From Stratiolaelaps scimitus (taxonomy: Eukaryota; Arthropoda; Arachnida; Mesostigmata; Laelapidae), in assembly GCA_019614645.1 (NCBI GenBank), contig JABWDB010000004.1:6696001-6760000 (forward strand): 64,000 bases of DNA, in the 5' to 3' direction. The position numbers were made by a program, and so were the translations under genes. A model generated the notes under the pieces. That model was given only the letters and a program-made list of their open reading frames with translations, did not search any database and was not told the DNA's origin. Within the stretch, counting starts at the first letter, position 1; each line of letters opens with the position of its first letter. Shown here piece by piece: positions 12,326 through 25,974 of this stretch.

Positions 12326-14000
12326 TCATTTATTCTCTAGATGAAGTCTTTTCAGACGTAGGTAGGCAACTGGCGAGAACGCATCGTCGGAGTGTATCAC
12401 CGTTTCGAGCTCATCGAGAATAATTCGCTTCTTGAAGAGCGGACAGTCTAATGTGAAGCTCTCGAACTCGCCGCCTTCGCCGCAAACATTTAGGCCGTAC
12501 TTTTCCTTGAGTTTGAGCATCTCTGGAAGGATCTCCCCGAGTGTCAGGCCGAGGTGACGTGGCAAAAGTCCCATAGCAGCAGTCTTGATAATGATTGCAT
12601 GCAGGCCTGAATCAACCATATCCTGGAGAAGGCCACTTTGCTCACGATGCCAGAGATAGGCCAACATTTTCAGTCCCAGCCGATCACAGACACTTTCGCA
12701 CCGAATGCGCTGGTAGTCGGAGAAGATGGCCCCAACCGATACAGCGTCAAACTGGATCTGTTCGCGCACTTTGCTCAGCAGTCGAAACAGGTCCTCGACC
12801 TCGTCGTCATCCGACGGTGTGTACTCCATCCGTGTATCCTTTGGCGTGCCGGTAATTGTCTCCTGAAACAGAGGTAGATCCATCGCTTCGGCATACACAT
12901 GGAGCGCGTTTGTTCCAACTGTCTGGTACATGTAACTGAAACGGTGAATGAGAAATGTGAAATTTTAACAACTAATACGCAGAGTAAGGAATATATTTCG
13001 TCTGGTTGGGATGCAAATTCATTTTGATGCGATGTAATAATAACAATAATCATTTATGGACAGTGCGTACGCATAACAGAGGAACTGATGCACCCTGTGT
13101 CCTATGTTAAGCACCGATAGTGAAAAATAGTCGCTTGGACAGATCTCGTCAAGGTACGACCGCGACAACAACCTATTCAGACACCGTTATATACAAACAT
13201 TAAAAGGTCCTACGAATATGTGAATGTACGTGGGTTACTGTTTCAGGTGAATTCTTTGAGGAATAAATGAATTTGACTGATTGAGATTACAAGACGGGAG
13301 GAATACTGATAAAAAAAAGTCTGGTAGCCAAAGAAAAACAAGTTTAGAAATGAGCGGGTGCCTTTCGTAAATTTGATGTAAAGTGAATGTTCAAAAAATT
13401 ACTAAATAGCGTAGAAATAATTAATCGAACAGTGAGTAAAAGTAGTCTTTAAAAATCAGATTCATTGCGTAGATTGAATTCACGAATTTCGAAAAGAAAA
13501 ACGCTTACTTATCAATACATCTCGTTTGCTTATACATTGTTGGCTGATTCAAGCGCGGTAATTTAAAGTACATTTTCAATAAAGAGGTTTCACCTTCAAG
13601 AGGATTCTTTCGAAATCGAGTCATATGGAGGTGCTTTGCAACAAGAATATACATGTGTACACAGACGTATGTTTTGAGATGGAAAAAAATCACCAAGACG
13701 AAATCAGCAAATGTGCGAGCGTTTTCCTACGCAGAACAGCAAGCAATGAACAGCTCTCGTGCTTCCGTAGCACGATCAGCTGTGATTTCCGTTCATTCCC
13801 GTAGGATTCACCAGACTCGTGTTCGCAGTCTGCCATCAAATCAGTTTGTGCTTAGACACCAAGTGTTACCTGTCGAGCTCATCCTTCCCTTCTCCTCCCG
13901 TGAGGTTGGCCAGGGCAACGATCTCGTGATTATTCTTAACGCACTCCATCATATTGAAGCAGCTATCCTTTCCGCCGGATATTAACGCTACGACCCGCAT
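12326..14000 (-). CDS. DPH6: Diphthine-ammonia ligase (DPH6/ATPBD4), complete, two exons
   Basis: DPH6 catalyses the last step of diphthamide synthesis on elongation factor 2: ATP-dependent amidation of diphthine, in the cytosol. Exon 1 (14000-13870) encodes MRVVALISGGKDSCFN, carrying the PP-loop SGGKDS at residues 8-13 that binds ATP. Exon 2 (12935-12326) supplies the rest. The 934-bp intron has GT...AG ends (GACAG|GTAAC and TTTCAG|TTACATG), and the split codon gives Ser44. The product is 246 aa, close to human DPH6 (267). Family blocks seen: SYMYQTVG, SVGAIFSDYQRIR, AYLWHREQ, GEGGEFE (196-202), TLDCPLFKK, SPVAYLRL. As in animals there are no C-terminal RidA-like domains. AATAAA overlaps the stop codon region. 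The gene is head to head with INTS10. All key motifs are intact, so function is expected. Confidence 0.95.
12329..12334 (-). terminator. Polyadenylation hexamer overlapping the DPH6 3' coding end
   Basis: The last two sense codons before the TGA spell AATAAA on the minus strand. If used, the DPH6 3' UTR would be extremely short. A GTGTGTT motif lies about 35 bases downstream and could act as the GT-rich element. The alternative is the signal at 11443. Confidence 0.4.
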
Positions 14001-15764
14001 CGCGAGCTCTGTCCTCCTCCTTCTATCCCGAGAGAGATACAAACATTAAATACGTTGACTTTTGGAGATTGGCGTACACTGAACACAGCTGCTCTCAGCA
14101 GTTAACTGCCCGTTGTCATGCGGCAACACTGATTGACAGTACGTGCGTGACACATTGTGATTTTAATGACTGCAATCGGTGCCAAGCAGTTGTTCAACAG
14201 TTGACTCAACCGTGTGGGATTACAGACGGGGTATAGTGGTGAACGGCACTTTTTTCCACCCTCTCTGATGGAGACAAAAAAATTAGCGCAAATTGTACGT
14301 CACCCCTTTAAGTAAATAGCCTCATGCTTTGGTATTTCACGGACTCAACGAGTTCGTTGAAATGTGCCAGACAGTCGGCTGAATATTGGAACACATCACT
14401 TGTCGAATTTCTCCAATGAACAGTGTTTTAATATGCATGTGAAAGGTATAGCTGTCGAATTTCGCTGGTGGCATCAGAGAGCATTTCCGCGTGTGGCTTG
14501 TTTGGATTTCGCTCCAGCCGGACCCTGAATTGTTATTGTTGTGCAGCGTTCGACGCGAGGCGTCTGCTGGTCTCGGCGAGAGCACGTCGTCTGTCAACAC
14601 GGCTCGCTCCGTTCCTTGAATCACCCAGCGGAATCCGACGATTGGTTCTATTTCACGGAAGATCTCACGCTGCTCGCACACAACAACGTCGTTCATGAAT
14701 AGTTTGTTGTTGTTTTTGCCACAGGCTCAGCGTGCCGGTCGATCTCAGATCATGAATTTGGTTGAGGAATTAAACATCGTGCTGTTTCAAAATGTGACTG
14801 CCTAATTGTGGTGGACGTGATGCAACCCCAATTGAATGTCGAGGAAGGCCGTTCTTTCGAAGACAAAGGATATACTGTCTTCGTATAAACTGTTCGAGGC
14901 CGTCGCCGTTGATATTTACTTCAGACTCTGCTTCGGTACGATTTCTTTCTGGCTTTGTCATGAATACTGCCACTGGAATCATACGACACTGGCAGATCTT
15001 TGTGTAATTATCGATAGTCTGTCAGAAATCGGATCGTCGTTGTGAATGATTACAATATATATATATATATATATATATACACTTAAGATTCATTGGAATA
15101 ACCTTTACCTCTTCTGAAGGAGACGAAAATATTTATTAACTTATGCATCCACAGTATGCTCCATCAGTTTGTTGCATGGCCTGATAGAGCAGCAAGCTTA
15201 TCGTTAATCAACGAAGTTATAACGTCATCCTTCGAGCTTGTTACAAATTTGTAAATCATGCGGTACCAGTTTCATCTGATTGCCAAGTATTTCTATATTT
15301 GAAGCCATAAGAATACGTCTGAGACAAGTAACGATCCTTAGACCCCCGGTAGCTTGTACGCTTAAATCTCTGCTTGCAGAAAGCTGGAGGCCGCAGGTTC
15401 GAGTCCCACGACCTGGTGACATATACGAAAACGTAAGCATTATAAAACGCCAGTTCCTTTAATAAACGAATATATAATAACCTTTACCTTTATGTTCATC
15501 TCTCAGTATTCGAATATTGAAGAATCACGTGTGACACTAATAGCAGGACACCTATTTGATGTTAAAAAAGAAAAACAAACGAGCTTCCAAATTTGAAAAA
15601 TCATCCCGAAGTGGCGTCACGATATACCATTATAGAGCACTGTTCATCTTTTCCCATTCGTTCTAGGGAGAGACTTTTGTCGGACAAATTTCATCTCATC
15701 GTGTTCAACAGAACTACTGCCTGAGGTAGCAGTACACACACGCTTCTCCCGGGTCACAGCAGTG
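14001..15764. promoter_or_regulatory. Bidirectional intergenic region between DPH6 and INTS10
   Basis: This 1.76-kb gap separates two genes transcribed away from each other, so both promoters should lie here. The stretch holds a TA microsatellite (15056-15079), a SINE copy (15341-15491), and a possible further SINE tail fragment near 15080-15120. No additional coding segment is convincing. The promoter role is inferred from the gene arrangement only. Confidence 0.4.
15341..15491 (+). mobile_element. tRNA-derived SINE copy (family 1, copy a)
   Basis: It has a tRNA-like head with a good RNA polymerase III B box (GGTTCGAGTCC at 15396-15406), followed by a family-specific body (GTAAGCATT) and a 3' end CAGTTCCTTTAATAAA ... 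AACCTTTACCTTT. The same order of blocks recurs at about 31242, 31803 and 42634, which identifies a dispersed short retroposon. Confidence 0.7.
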
Positions 15765-18009
15765 ATGCTGGGCCCGATGGAGAACATTTGCGGAGCAGCT
15801 GGGCTACCGCTTACTGGGACCGGGGCTGAGGAATACCTTATATCACGGTCAACCTGTGCGGACCCTTGCGAATCGGACGCATGGCTACTCACGGCGAAAA
15901 CCCTGTTCCCGGCGAGCTTCTCGGTGCAATTTGCCATCTACGCAATGTACAAGGACAGCCAACGATATGCCGAGGCTGCAAGCCAACTCACCGATCTGCT
16001 TGTCACGTTCGGAGGGGAACCAGCCCTTTGGCCAGAGATGCGACTGGTTGCTACGGGTGCCACTGCAGGTAAATTAATCATCTTGTTTATTGTTAGAATT
16101 AATTTAGTTAAAAAGGAAAAATAAAAATGTGCAATCCTACCGATGTTTGATATTCAAACAAGACGTATATCGATGATCAAAAAGGAAATAACTTGTGGCT
16201 ATTTTGTTCGTTGTATTAGGGGTACCGTTACAGGAAGCGCTAAACTCTGATTCCATTGGTCAGTTCCCATTGGCCAATTCGGGCACGACTGCCACGTCTG
16301 CGATCTTCGCACAGCTTACGCCTCAGTCGCAATACGCTCTGCTATTGGCTGTATGCGGGCGTGCGGTTGACGTAGCTGATCGCTGCCGATGTACCCTCCT
16401 TCTCTTATGTCGGTTTCCCGACAGCATTACGGAACACGGCGGACCCTTGATCGAGGAGCTCCTCGCAACTCAACGAGGTGGCCAGCAGTCACCGATAACT
16501 GCACAGCTGAGGCGGCTTCTGGTGTGCGACGTCCTACCGCTGGTCCTCCCAAGGCTACAGCTGCCTGCTCTTCTGGTCATCGAACTTCTTGAGCATGCGA
16601 TTGTGTTCTACGTGCGAAGTATGCATTCGGTGCGCGGATCCACGGCGAAGTTACAGGGATCAGCACCTCAGACTGAGGAACCCAAAGAGACATGGGGACG
16701 ATTATTTGAGCTATGTCGACAGGTCGCGTGCAAGCTCAAATGGGGCATGGCTGACCTTTTGCAGGCACCGTCGGGTTTGTCGGAACAACAGCTGGCCCGG
16801 CTGAAGCCGGATGCATCTCATGGTGGTGATGTCGTCGATCTTTCGAGATCACGAAGTTCGGCTAAAGCTTCAACTCCAGAAGACAGAATGCAGAAGTTCT
16901 ACGTAACACTGATACTATTTCTTCGGTCAGTTTATTTTTACGGTCGGTGCACGACTGCTGCCGAAGGTGACGACTATACTATGCCTGGCTGTGTATTAGT
17001 TGACTTTCGAGAGCCAATAATACAGCCGCCTAAAAAGAAAAAGCTCGAAAAGCCGCCTGGCCAGTTGTCGACCAGCAAACTTCTGCCTCCCGATGTCGCC
17101 GCTTCGCTTGTGTCACATTTCCAGATAGCTGTCAGGTGTTGGACCACATTGGCCACGGCATATAAGGCCGACTTTGAGCGAATCTCCGATCTCCTTGGGC
17201 TCGCTGAACATTGGAATGGTTTTTTGAGTATGTTTTTTATTGACGCCGCTGTATATCAAAACCATCTGGACGAAGCACTCCAGCTCGGTTGTAAGCTTCT
17301 TGGCGAGCTGGCGAACAGCTCCGATTGGATCAGTAGGGTGAAGGCGAATCTACAGATGACGAGCTGTCTCTTCGCAACCGGCGACAGAGAGGCAGCTTTT
17401 ACGAGGCTAACTGAAACAATGACAGTGCTCACCTCCCGGCCAGACGATGACAGGCCTAATAGCAGCAGTTCGTCATCATCGAGCAACGTTCCGACGTCAC
17501 CCGCTGACACTGGTCAGAGCTTGTGCTTTCTCGTGTGCACTCGTGACGAAATTCTTCGCTTCTTCGTAAAGATACTAATGACAATTCTCAAGGAACGCGT
17601 TGGACCAGATCAGAGGGACGATTCGGCTCTTGGCAGCCTGATCGTGCTGAGTCAGGCCGAATGGCCAACCCATGAGGCCCAACTGTTGCAGCTGCTAGCG
17701 AATATACGCCGCCTGAAATCATTTAGCTATCCGCTCTTTATGAACTACGTTGTGCTACCCGACATCCTCGAGGAGTTTGCCTTCCTCGCGTCCGACCAAC
17801 AGCAGGAATTGCAGCTGGATCTGCTGCCAGCAACACAAGGCGCCGGATCGAGGTCTCGAACGGTGACTCGAGGCGTGAACAAGGGCGCCAAGGAGGAGCT
17901 CCGCGCAGCTATGGAGAAGCAAATGGGCCGAGCTAACGAAGACGTCACTCAACTCGTTATTGCGTTCCTGCTCAACGAACGGCATTTATTGTCCCCGAAG
18001 GGACGGTGA
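15765..18009 (+). CDS. INTS10: Integrator complex subunit 10, complete, two exons
   Basis: INTS10 is a structural subunit of the nuclear Integrator complex, which attenuates and terminates RNA polymerase II transcription and processes snRNA 3' ends. Exon 1 is 15765-16068. A 151-bp intron (GCAG|GTAAAT ... GTATTAG|GGGTACC) is followed by exon 2, 16220-18009; the split codon gives Gly102. The product is 697 aa (human 710). Conserved blocks: DAWLLTAKTLFPASFSVQF near the N terminus, LLLLCRFPDSI, LVCDVLPLVLPR, a basic Lys stretch (PPKKKKLEK), DDSALGSLIVLSQAEWP, LEEFAFL, and RTVTRGVNKGAKEELRAAME near the C terminus, the most diagnostic. A Ser-rich insertion (about 17460-17490) lies in a variable loop. 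No catalytic domain is expected; the fold is helical. ATG 15765 is chosen; a second in-frame ATG at 15777 would shorten it by four residues. Confidence 0.95.
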
Positions 18010-18197
18010 CTGTAGTAGCCGTGGTAGTAACTGCGGACAAGACAAAAAAACCATGCGCAAAATATGGTTAACTCCGATGATCCGATATTAATGCATAAAA
18101 CTCCCCCCCACCCCCGTTAGTCAATTTATCTCTTGTACATAGATCTATATAATAGTAAGAATCGGCGAAAATACTGGACAAATGGTTTTCTTTTGTA

Positions 18198-18203
18198 AAT
18201 AAA
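18198..18203 (+). terminator. INTS10 polyadenylation signal
   Basis: AATAAA about 190 bases after the INTS10 stop codon, followed by TG/T-rich sequence (ATGTTGTAAATGTATATG). A second AATAAA lies at about 18267-18272 and could be an alternative site. Confidence 0.6.
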
Positions 18204-21200
18204 AATAATGTTGTAAATGTATATGAAATTATGTCACCGGGACAATACAGAAAGAAACCAAATAACAATAAAAACGCAAAAAGTAGGATTTTTTCGAATA
18301 AATATAATAAATAATTATGGGTTCGATTTCTTTAGAGGCCGTATTTCAAAGCAGGGCGTAGGCTTTTATTTTTGAATTACTAGAATTCGGTACAGCCATA
18401 ATCAATTTTAATTATACTCGATTGATTATTCTAGTAAGTTTGTCGGTAAAAGAGTTTTATCTCTTCGGATCGGATATCAATCTCGTTCCACCTGTAACTT
18501 AATTGTTTTTTCTTTGTAATTTCCCAATGCGTCAATTCAATTGTGTAGAATACCTTTACATAATTATAATTAATATAATTGTACATATAATTTTCTATAG
18601 CCATAGTCATTCTAAGCAAAGTATTAAGTCGAGCCTACCTGTGTAACATAGTATTGGTACCTTTCCTGACCTTTCTGAGTGATAGCGTTGAGGTAGAAAC
18701 CCGTCAGACGCGCTGGAACTGCAACAGAAGGAATTCGTTTGAATTTGGACAGGCTATTCACTGTTGGCTGATAGGAGGTTGTTGAATACATCCTGCTTAC
18801 GAGGCTGAGTCCTGCTGTTGATTTCCTCGACTGGATACCGATCCACCAAAAACAGTTACACAGACTATCAAAATACTTTGTGGAACGCTTCGTGATAGCG
18901 TCTCTTTGCTCATATCCTGAAAATGAAAATGCTTTTTCTAAAAAGGTAACGCATAACTAACGAACAATATAGGTGTTGGCGTGCGGTCCGGTGACGATCG
19001 CAAACAATCAAGGCCTAATTACTCATAATTGCATTGTCACGATTAGCCGCATATAAAAATGCAGGACGTATCTATCTTATCTTTAAAATAAATATGTTCT
19101 CGCGTTGCCGATAAGCACACACAGTAAAACATTGACTGAACTACAAGTAAATTGGCATCGATATCACTCAACAGAACTATACGCTAGATAAGACTGCATT
19201 CCTGTGAGATGATTCCAAGAATCCTTCACTTGTACACGGATGTTCAACAAGTGTCTAGCCAGTGGCCAAGTGGACAAAATTTAAAGGGCTTATGTGTTAG
19301 CCAAAGTTTAGCGAGCCACTATAATAGGCTATCGAAATTGAACCGCTCACGGCCACTCATGATGTGTGCAATCTCGAGCGGCGCAAATTTCGTATGGATG
19401 ATTGAATATTCTGCCAAACGCTCCCGAGAGAGTATTGCAGTGGCTGGTTGAAATGAAGACATAATATAGTTTCTTTAGCGACAGCGAATTAGTGACGTGG
19501 CGTGAGGAATTCTCGCTGCTGTTGTTGCGACCGGGTCAACTATGTGATTCATCAATAGTTATCAACCGACACGCGGCATATAGTGCGGAACCCGATAGGC
19601 GCATAGTAGTACAGTGGCATTGTGCCAAGCTGGTGCTTAATTTCTAGCCTTTCGGGGAACCGTCAGAAACGGTTTGCTTGATTGAAAGCGGCTCCAGCGG
19701 ACAGAAAAATGGATTGCGGCTCAAACTGTTACTAGAGGAGAGTAAACGTAGTGGTAGCTATAATAAAGTCCTCACTGTTCATGGGGTGTTTTTCCTTTAC
19801 GTGAACACGTCCTGACTAGTTCTAAATGTTTAAGGGTGGTAACCAAAATTCGGTAAACAAAATATGTTTCTTAACTAATACTATGACCAGCGGCTTCACT
19901 ACATGTGGCATGGCTATGCCTTATTGCACTAAGCCTCCGAGGTCGATTAAGCTTCTAAGCCAGTCCGTGGAGAGTTGCGGGATGGCGTGACTACACAACT
20001 TCGGTTTATGGATCGGCTAAAGTTCTTCTGAAAACCGATGGTGCCGTGGTCAAGTGTCGTTTGATCGTAACAACTGAACGAACCGCACACACACACACGC
20101 ACATATATATATATATATATATATATTTATTTTTTTACTCGTTCATTGAATGGCTTAATTTACGCCGGTAGATCTCATTGATTTATCTGAACGGTGGCGC
20201 AGTTTATAAGCGGCATTGTTGCCGACTCTTGACAAATACTTGCGATAGCATTCGCTGGTGGTGACGAAAGCTACGAGAACCTCGCGCAGAGAATCTCGTT
20301 AGCTAGTTGTGCGTGATACTCATGACAGAGAAACCGTGTTAAGTAAAACATTGGTTGATATTAGTCTCTCCGAATTGGTGCTGCCCGCTCGCCTGTACGT
20401 TAACTAAGCTCTAATTAAAGTTAACGTGAGTCTTTGTTTAAACTTAAATAGCACTACGAGCGCAATACGAGCGACGTTATCCATACACAAGTTACAGTTA
20501 CAATGTAGACCCTATGATATTGTCAGCAAAATCGTCAATATCAAATATGCAAATAAACAGGCAGTGACCATATTCAAAAAATTGAACGGCGACATTAAGC
20601 CTATTCGATGCAAGATGTTCCCGATAGGGCGGCACGATCAATAAGACTTCAAGTTCTGAACAGTCGGTGATATACGAGGTCCACGAACGTCCAGATTTCC
20701 TCCCTATTATTAGAGATTTATCTTCTATTAACACGAGACTCCGATCTGTATCAGGCAGAAACTGCTACTAATATGAGAGAGAAAATAACAATCAAGTGAT
20801 ACAATGAGTCAAAACAACTTCATTAATTAGCATAAAAGTCAGTACAGCTTAATAACAATGTCATTTTCGGTCAGTCGATGGGTCTTTCCGCAGTGCGCTT
20901 TTGAACGTAGTTTGTGGCGGCAATGACCAGCGCTTAGTGCATCTACCAGAGCTGCACAATTGAGTCGCGCGACGATGACTACGAATCCGCCGGCACCTTC
21001 GCCGCTTGTGTTTGGAACGAGCACGTTTTTGTATCTCGCGTTGAGTTTGTTTACGAATGACATCGAGTGCTCATTCGTTGTTGCGTGCGCACCATGCCCG
21101 CCTTAATGTGTCTCGCTTTCCCAGGAAGGCTAACCTCTCTACCTGTATAGGTTGTTCTCTCGGTAAAACCTCATACTGTCGTATGCACTTAAAGATGAGC

Positions 21201-22079
21201 ACGGGTTTTACTATGATTTGATACCAAATTGGCATGTATATATATATTATATATACATATACGTATCGACCAATAAACTTCTTTCATATATATATATATA
21301 TGTATATATATAATTGAGAAGATCGCAGTTTCTATCATACCTCGCTGGCGGCATAGTTAGTGGGGAACAATTACCCGTCGCAATTACCCGCCAACCTGGA
21401 TATCACTTAATGGTAAACAGATTAAATGCGGACATAACAACACACCGTGACAGCCCCACCCCACCCTCTGCATGTTATACTTTTCGTTCACGTTACCACT
21501 AATGAACAGAACTATTCCGCTATACATTTAACCCATTCGTAAAGTATTACTTAGTGTTATTGTTCTTCAAGTAAACACAATGATTTCCCTTCTTCCATCA
21601 TAACGACGATCAGATCTTCACTGCTCCGACTCCGACTTCTGAATCATGACGATGGTGTTGTTCCACCATGTCCGGCCCGAAGCCGTGCACTGTCAACGCC
21701 AGCCATTGTCCGCCTCCTAATGCCTCTACCCTAGCCCTTACGTACGACGGCGGGTCCTATTTGCAGGGGCCATTACAACATCAGCATCGGTTCGTGTGAC
21801 AGCCGTGATGACGACTCTGATGGACGCAGCCGACCGCCAACGCCCGCGCCTGCCCCGAGCAGACTCATCGCCTGCCCTCCTCCCTTCTCTACTTTCCATA
21901 AGTTGTTTCTTTTTCGGAACAACACCCTCGCTCGCTCTGCTGGTCCTTCGGCCTATGAGTCTGTGACCCTGCGCAGCCTTGCTCACTGGCTCTGCCCGCT
22001 GATCGCCCATCGTCCTGCGAGCATTCGGGGCGCTCTTCGCGTCTAACTAACGTCGCAGCCGCCACTACCACCGCTGCAG

Positions 22080-22874
22080 CAGCGAGGTAAGCAAACGGCC
22101 TCCTGTCTGTTTTCGCTCCTCTGCGCACTCTCCGCTTGATTCGCGCTGCTGGTGCCAGCGGCGGCAGCCGCGGCAGCAGCGGCGGTGGCGGCGGCAGGGC
22201 CGATTGCTCAGCCGTTTCTGCTCTCGCCAGCCGCCGAGGCGAATCGGATCAACTGGAACAACTGGCTGCGGTGGCTGCTGCTGCTACTGACGCAGCAGGT
22301 GCAGGCAATCTGTTCGTTCGAAATCCTCGAGTCGTCTGTCGTCCCTGTGCACGTTCGTCTTAGCCAGACGTTCTTGTATCCGCTGTACGGTGGGTGGGTG
22401 ATGTTGTCATCGTCGTTACACTGTGTTATTTGTGTGTGAATCCGTGGCGGCGCCGCCGCCGCCGCCGCTTCCGCCGCTGCGTTTCGCTTGCCGACGTGCG
22501 TGGACGTCCGTTCGTGAGCTTGTGGAGGGGATCTCCGCGGGATGGTGACGATTTCCCGACTGATTCAGCCACTGTCCGCAGCCACTGTCACGACGGCTAC
22601 TGTGTGAACGTTCGTTGGACAGCTGGGTGGAGTGGATAGTAGGAGATTGTACATATACATACACATACTATGCGTCTGAGTGTGTCTCTCTGTTTGTGTG
22701 AGTCGGTTTGAATCCGGCAGCGGACGGGCGAAAGAGCGAGAGAAAGGCGGGGGGCCTGAGAGATCAGCTGCGGGCAGATTCTGCTGTTGGGGAGTCTGTT
22801 CCCGACGACACACACCTCCTGGCCGTGAGCCCTTGCCCGTGGGACAGGTTGAGGATTTCTGGGAAATCCTCTCG
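22080..22874 (+). promoter_or_regulatory. GC-rich block with strong splice donor, candidate distal 5' exon
   Basis: A CpG-rich stretch with GCx triplets ends at a near-consensus donor (CTCG|GTAAGTAG, GT at 22875-22876). Open frames in it are alanine-, glycine- and arginine-rich low-complexity products and look untranslated. It could be the first non-coding exon of a plus-strand transcript joining an exon at 35861 or further on, or an unrelated non-coding RNA promoter. Confidence 0.3.
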
Positions 22875-23618
22875 GTAAGTAGTCCTCAAATGAATCTCAG
22901 ATGGGGAAATTCTCAGAGCGCGTTCGCGTGATTCGGGGCGCACGGACAACGAATGGACAGCTCAATGTTTTCATCAGAACGCCACTTGTACTTAGACAGC
23001 AATGCGCCGACTGATCATTTCGTGTCGTAATAATAGTGAAACGATTTCTTTTTGTCTTTTCATCGTGGGAGTTTACGTGGGTAGACACCAAAGATGAGGC
23101 CTGGATGAACTCGGAGGTGAACGCGGAGTGTCATAGTGGTTGGTGGCGTTGTCAGTGCTGTACATCTATTCTGAATTTGATCATTTTCGTGACGGCACAG
23201 GTTGTGTGCGGCATTGTGGCCGCGTGGGGGGCGTCATGTTCGATTGCTCTCTCCTCTATTGTTTATGAACTAAAACGCCAATTGAAAAAGACACGTCAAG
23301 ATTTCCAGCAGCTGTTTATGTCGCGATATATTGCGCAAAGCTGGGTCGCAACACAATGTTGGTGGGTTTAAACTTGAAATCATTGACTGGTACCTAATAG
23401 TAAACGACGCGAAGTCTCGCTTGGAGCATACAATAGATAGGGAAGGTTAATGATAATTCTCATAATTAGTGTTTCTAATCAGCTGTTTCTCCTCGCGAAC
23501 ATCACCGTATCGAGAAATCCGTGAATGCGGTCCAACTCTTCCTTGTGCGACGGTGCTAGCGATGACGGCCACGCGCTGTGTAACCCGCTGACAGCCGGAG
23601 TGCCCGCCCTGCACACCA

Positions 23619-23658
<40 letters not shown>

Positions 23659-25974
23659 AGAAGCTTGCTTAGTAAACAGGCCTCGAACGCCAACGCACAT
23701 ACGTGTAGTTTTGGACACGCTTAGTCAGTTTGTCTGTCCGTTCTTGTATTCGTCGGTTCTCTAGCAGGACGCCGTCCATCAGTGGTTACTGCCCAGAAGG
23801 CAAAATTAGCTAGGGCCATTTCCGTCGCCTCAGCTGCTACTGCCGCAGCCGGCGCCGCTGCCGCCGAAGCAGTTCGCCAACGAGACCGACAAGTCTACTC
23901 AAGACAACTCGCAGCGCGTAACGATCGGTCTGTTTGAAATAGCGATAGTGTCAACAGCCGCCACGCCAGCTTAAACAGAATAGTCAGAAAGCCGAGAGCT
24001 GAAACACAGAGGCGCGAACAGCACCGTTGAACGACCAGCTCGATTCCAACACGACCGCATATGGTAAAATAAGACAAAGAACAAGTTCTACCTTGTTATT
24101 CAACGAAACAAATGAGGATGGCGATAGGTAGAGTTTCCACTGGGCTGGCCGCGTCGGCAGCATTTATTATTGGCTTTATCATTGTTTAATTCTCGCCGTC
24201 TAGCCAGGCCAGCACGGGCCAACGGCGCCAAACGCCATCGAAGCGTGTCGATGATGTACCGCTAGCTTGACTCACCTCGCAACGGCAGGAAGATCTCAGC
24301 AGAAGTCAGACTCGAGCTGGACTGTGTAGTGGTGAATCTTAACAATATCAGAGATGGCAATTCGGCGGAAGCAAAATGCATGTGAATACGTCTAAAGGTC
24401 CAAAATTGACACTGAGGAAAGAGATCAAATGGCTCACAGCTCGAATTCACTATCGATGTTTTAGCTAGGCAGAGGAAGATGTCTAGAAATGAGAGGCAAG
24501 GATGGATAACACATGGGTGTCCCGTTACCGAGTCAGGCTTTACGCAGGGTCACAAATCGTGACGTTCGCGGCATTCGAACGGCTGGGGTAGCGAACGCTG
24601 CAGAATGTCACAACGACGTCGAAAGAGAGATTTAGAGAAGGCCGACAGCAGAGACGAACCTCGGTTCCAAGCGTTTCCTATATTTCTGTTCAGGCGAATT
24701 GCGCAAGTTAACAGGCGACAAGAGTGAAAGCGTTCCCTGCTGTGGAAGGAGCAGCGAGATCGAAGAAATGAATAACCATCCAGATCTCTCTGGTCAATAT
24801 GTTGCTACTATCGTCAATTAAAGCAGACGTGGCAGCCCGTGTACTATGCGCGTGTTACGTGCACCGCGGACTATGAATACAACAAACCTAGGTAAAATAG
24901 AACAGCACATTACTGCCATAATCATGCCACATACGATATAATTAAATATTCAACAAAATATTAAAAAAAAGGAAATACACCTTCTGGCAGATTTGTCGCC
25001 CATGCTATAATCTTAAGTAGAATAAGAGCGTGTTGATCTTCGAATGAAGCTGTACGGACGATATATCCGTAGCGATGATACTGATTACCGTAGCGTGTAA
25101 TGCACCTCTCATAGCCTATGAAGCTCGTTACAGATTTGCTCGGTAATGTGCGAGAATATTAGCGAGCAGAGCGTTGCAGGCCTAGGCGTACCTGTCTCCG
25201 GACGAGTGAGCTTTCGCTTGCGATAATTTCGTTTAGCCTAGTGGCCCTTCGAAATAGACATCATCTTTGTCAATGTTGCCCGCCGATAAACATCTGACGA
25301 TGGCAACATCGTTGCGACGGTGTCTGCGACGTAAGCAATTGAGAAACACTCTCAGAGTTTCAGCGTTCGGCAGATTCGCTCACTGTTGGGCCATGCCGAC
25401 CCGCGGGGCTCACCTTGTGGCCGCTCTCTCTGTCTGTCCCTCTCTCTCTCTCTCTCCCGAGACGGATGAGTATGTGTCAGTGACGTAGGACATCATCGGT
25501 AGGCAAGCGCACGTTGTTCTACCCGGGGCGGGGTGCCGGCCTCAAGGCGAATTATTCTTAGGACTCGTTTTTATCATGACGTTGTGCTGGTCGTGGCGGC
25601 TGGCTCTGTGCTCGTTCTTGTTTGTGTGAGAGAGAGATAGCATGAGAATTTATAAAATTAGACTACGGTTAGAGACAGCGACAAATTTCCTGACGGTATC
25701 TCTGCTCTATGAAGCCGGTCTGGGCAACGCCGCTTGCAGCCGGTGTCGAACGACTCTCAGGCTTGTCCACCTAAGTCGTCTACCGTCACCAATTTCGAAT
25801 TATTGTATGCCGACAATCTCATTCAGCGGTCAGTGGCTTAATCAATTTCCACGCGGATGTCGTGGTTTCGAACGCATGAGAGTTGATACTCGTTTGCGCG
25901 TGATGGTGGTTCGCTGCCACAAGCGGGATAAGATAACAAACAAAATTTTTTTTTTTATAGAGATAATCGGTTGA

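Noticed and set aside
15384..15414. Possible tRNA gene around a perfect B box
   Set aside because: No complementary acceptor stem or anticodon arm. The same block recurs with a shared 3' tail elsewhere, so it is a SINE.
20839..21063. 74-codon minus-strand ORF starting MSFVNKLNARYK
   Set aside because: ATG-initiated and of even composition, but isolated, with no recognisable family, no splice context and no nearby signal.
22136..22439. Alanine- and glycine-rich plus-strand ORFs
   Set aside because: Products of GCC/GGC triplet runs in a GC-rich block; better explained as untranslated exon or promoter.
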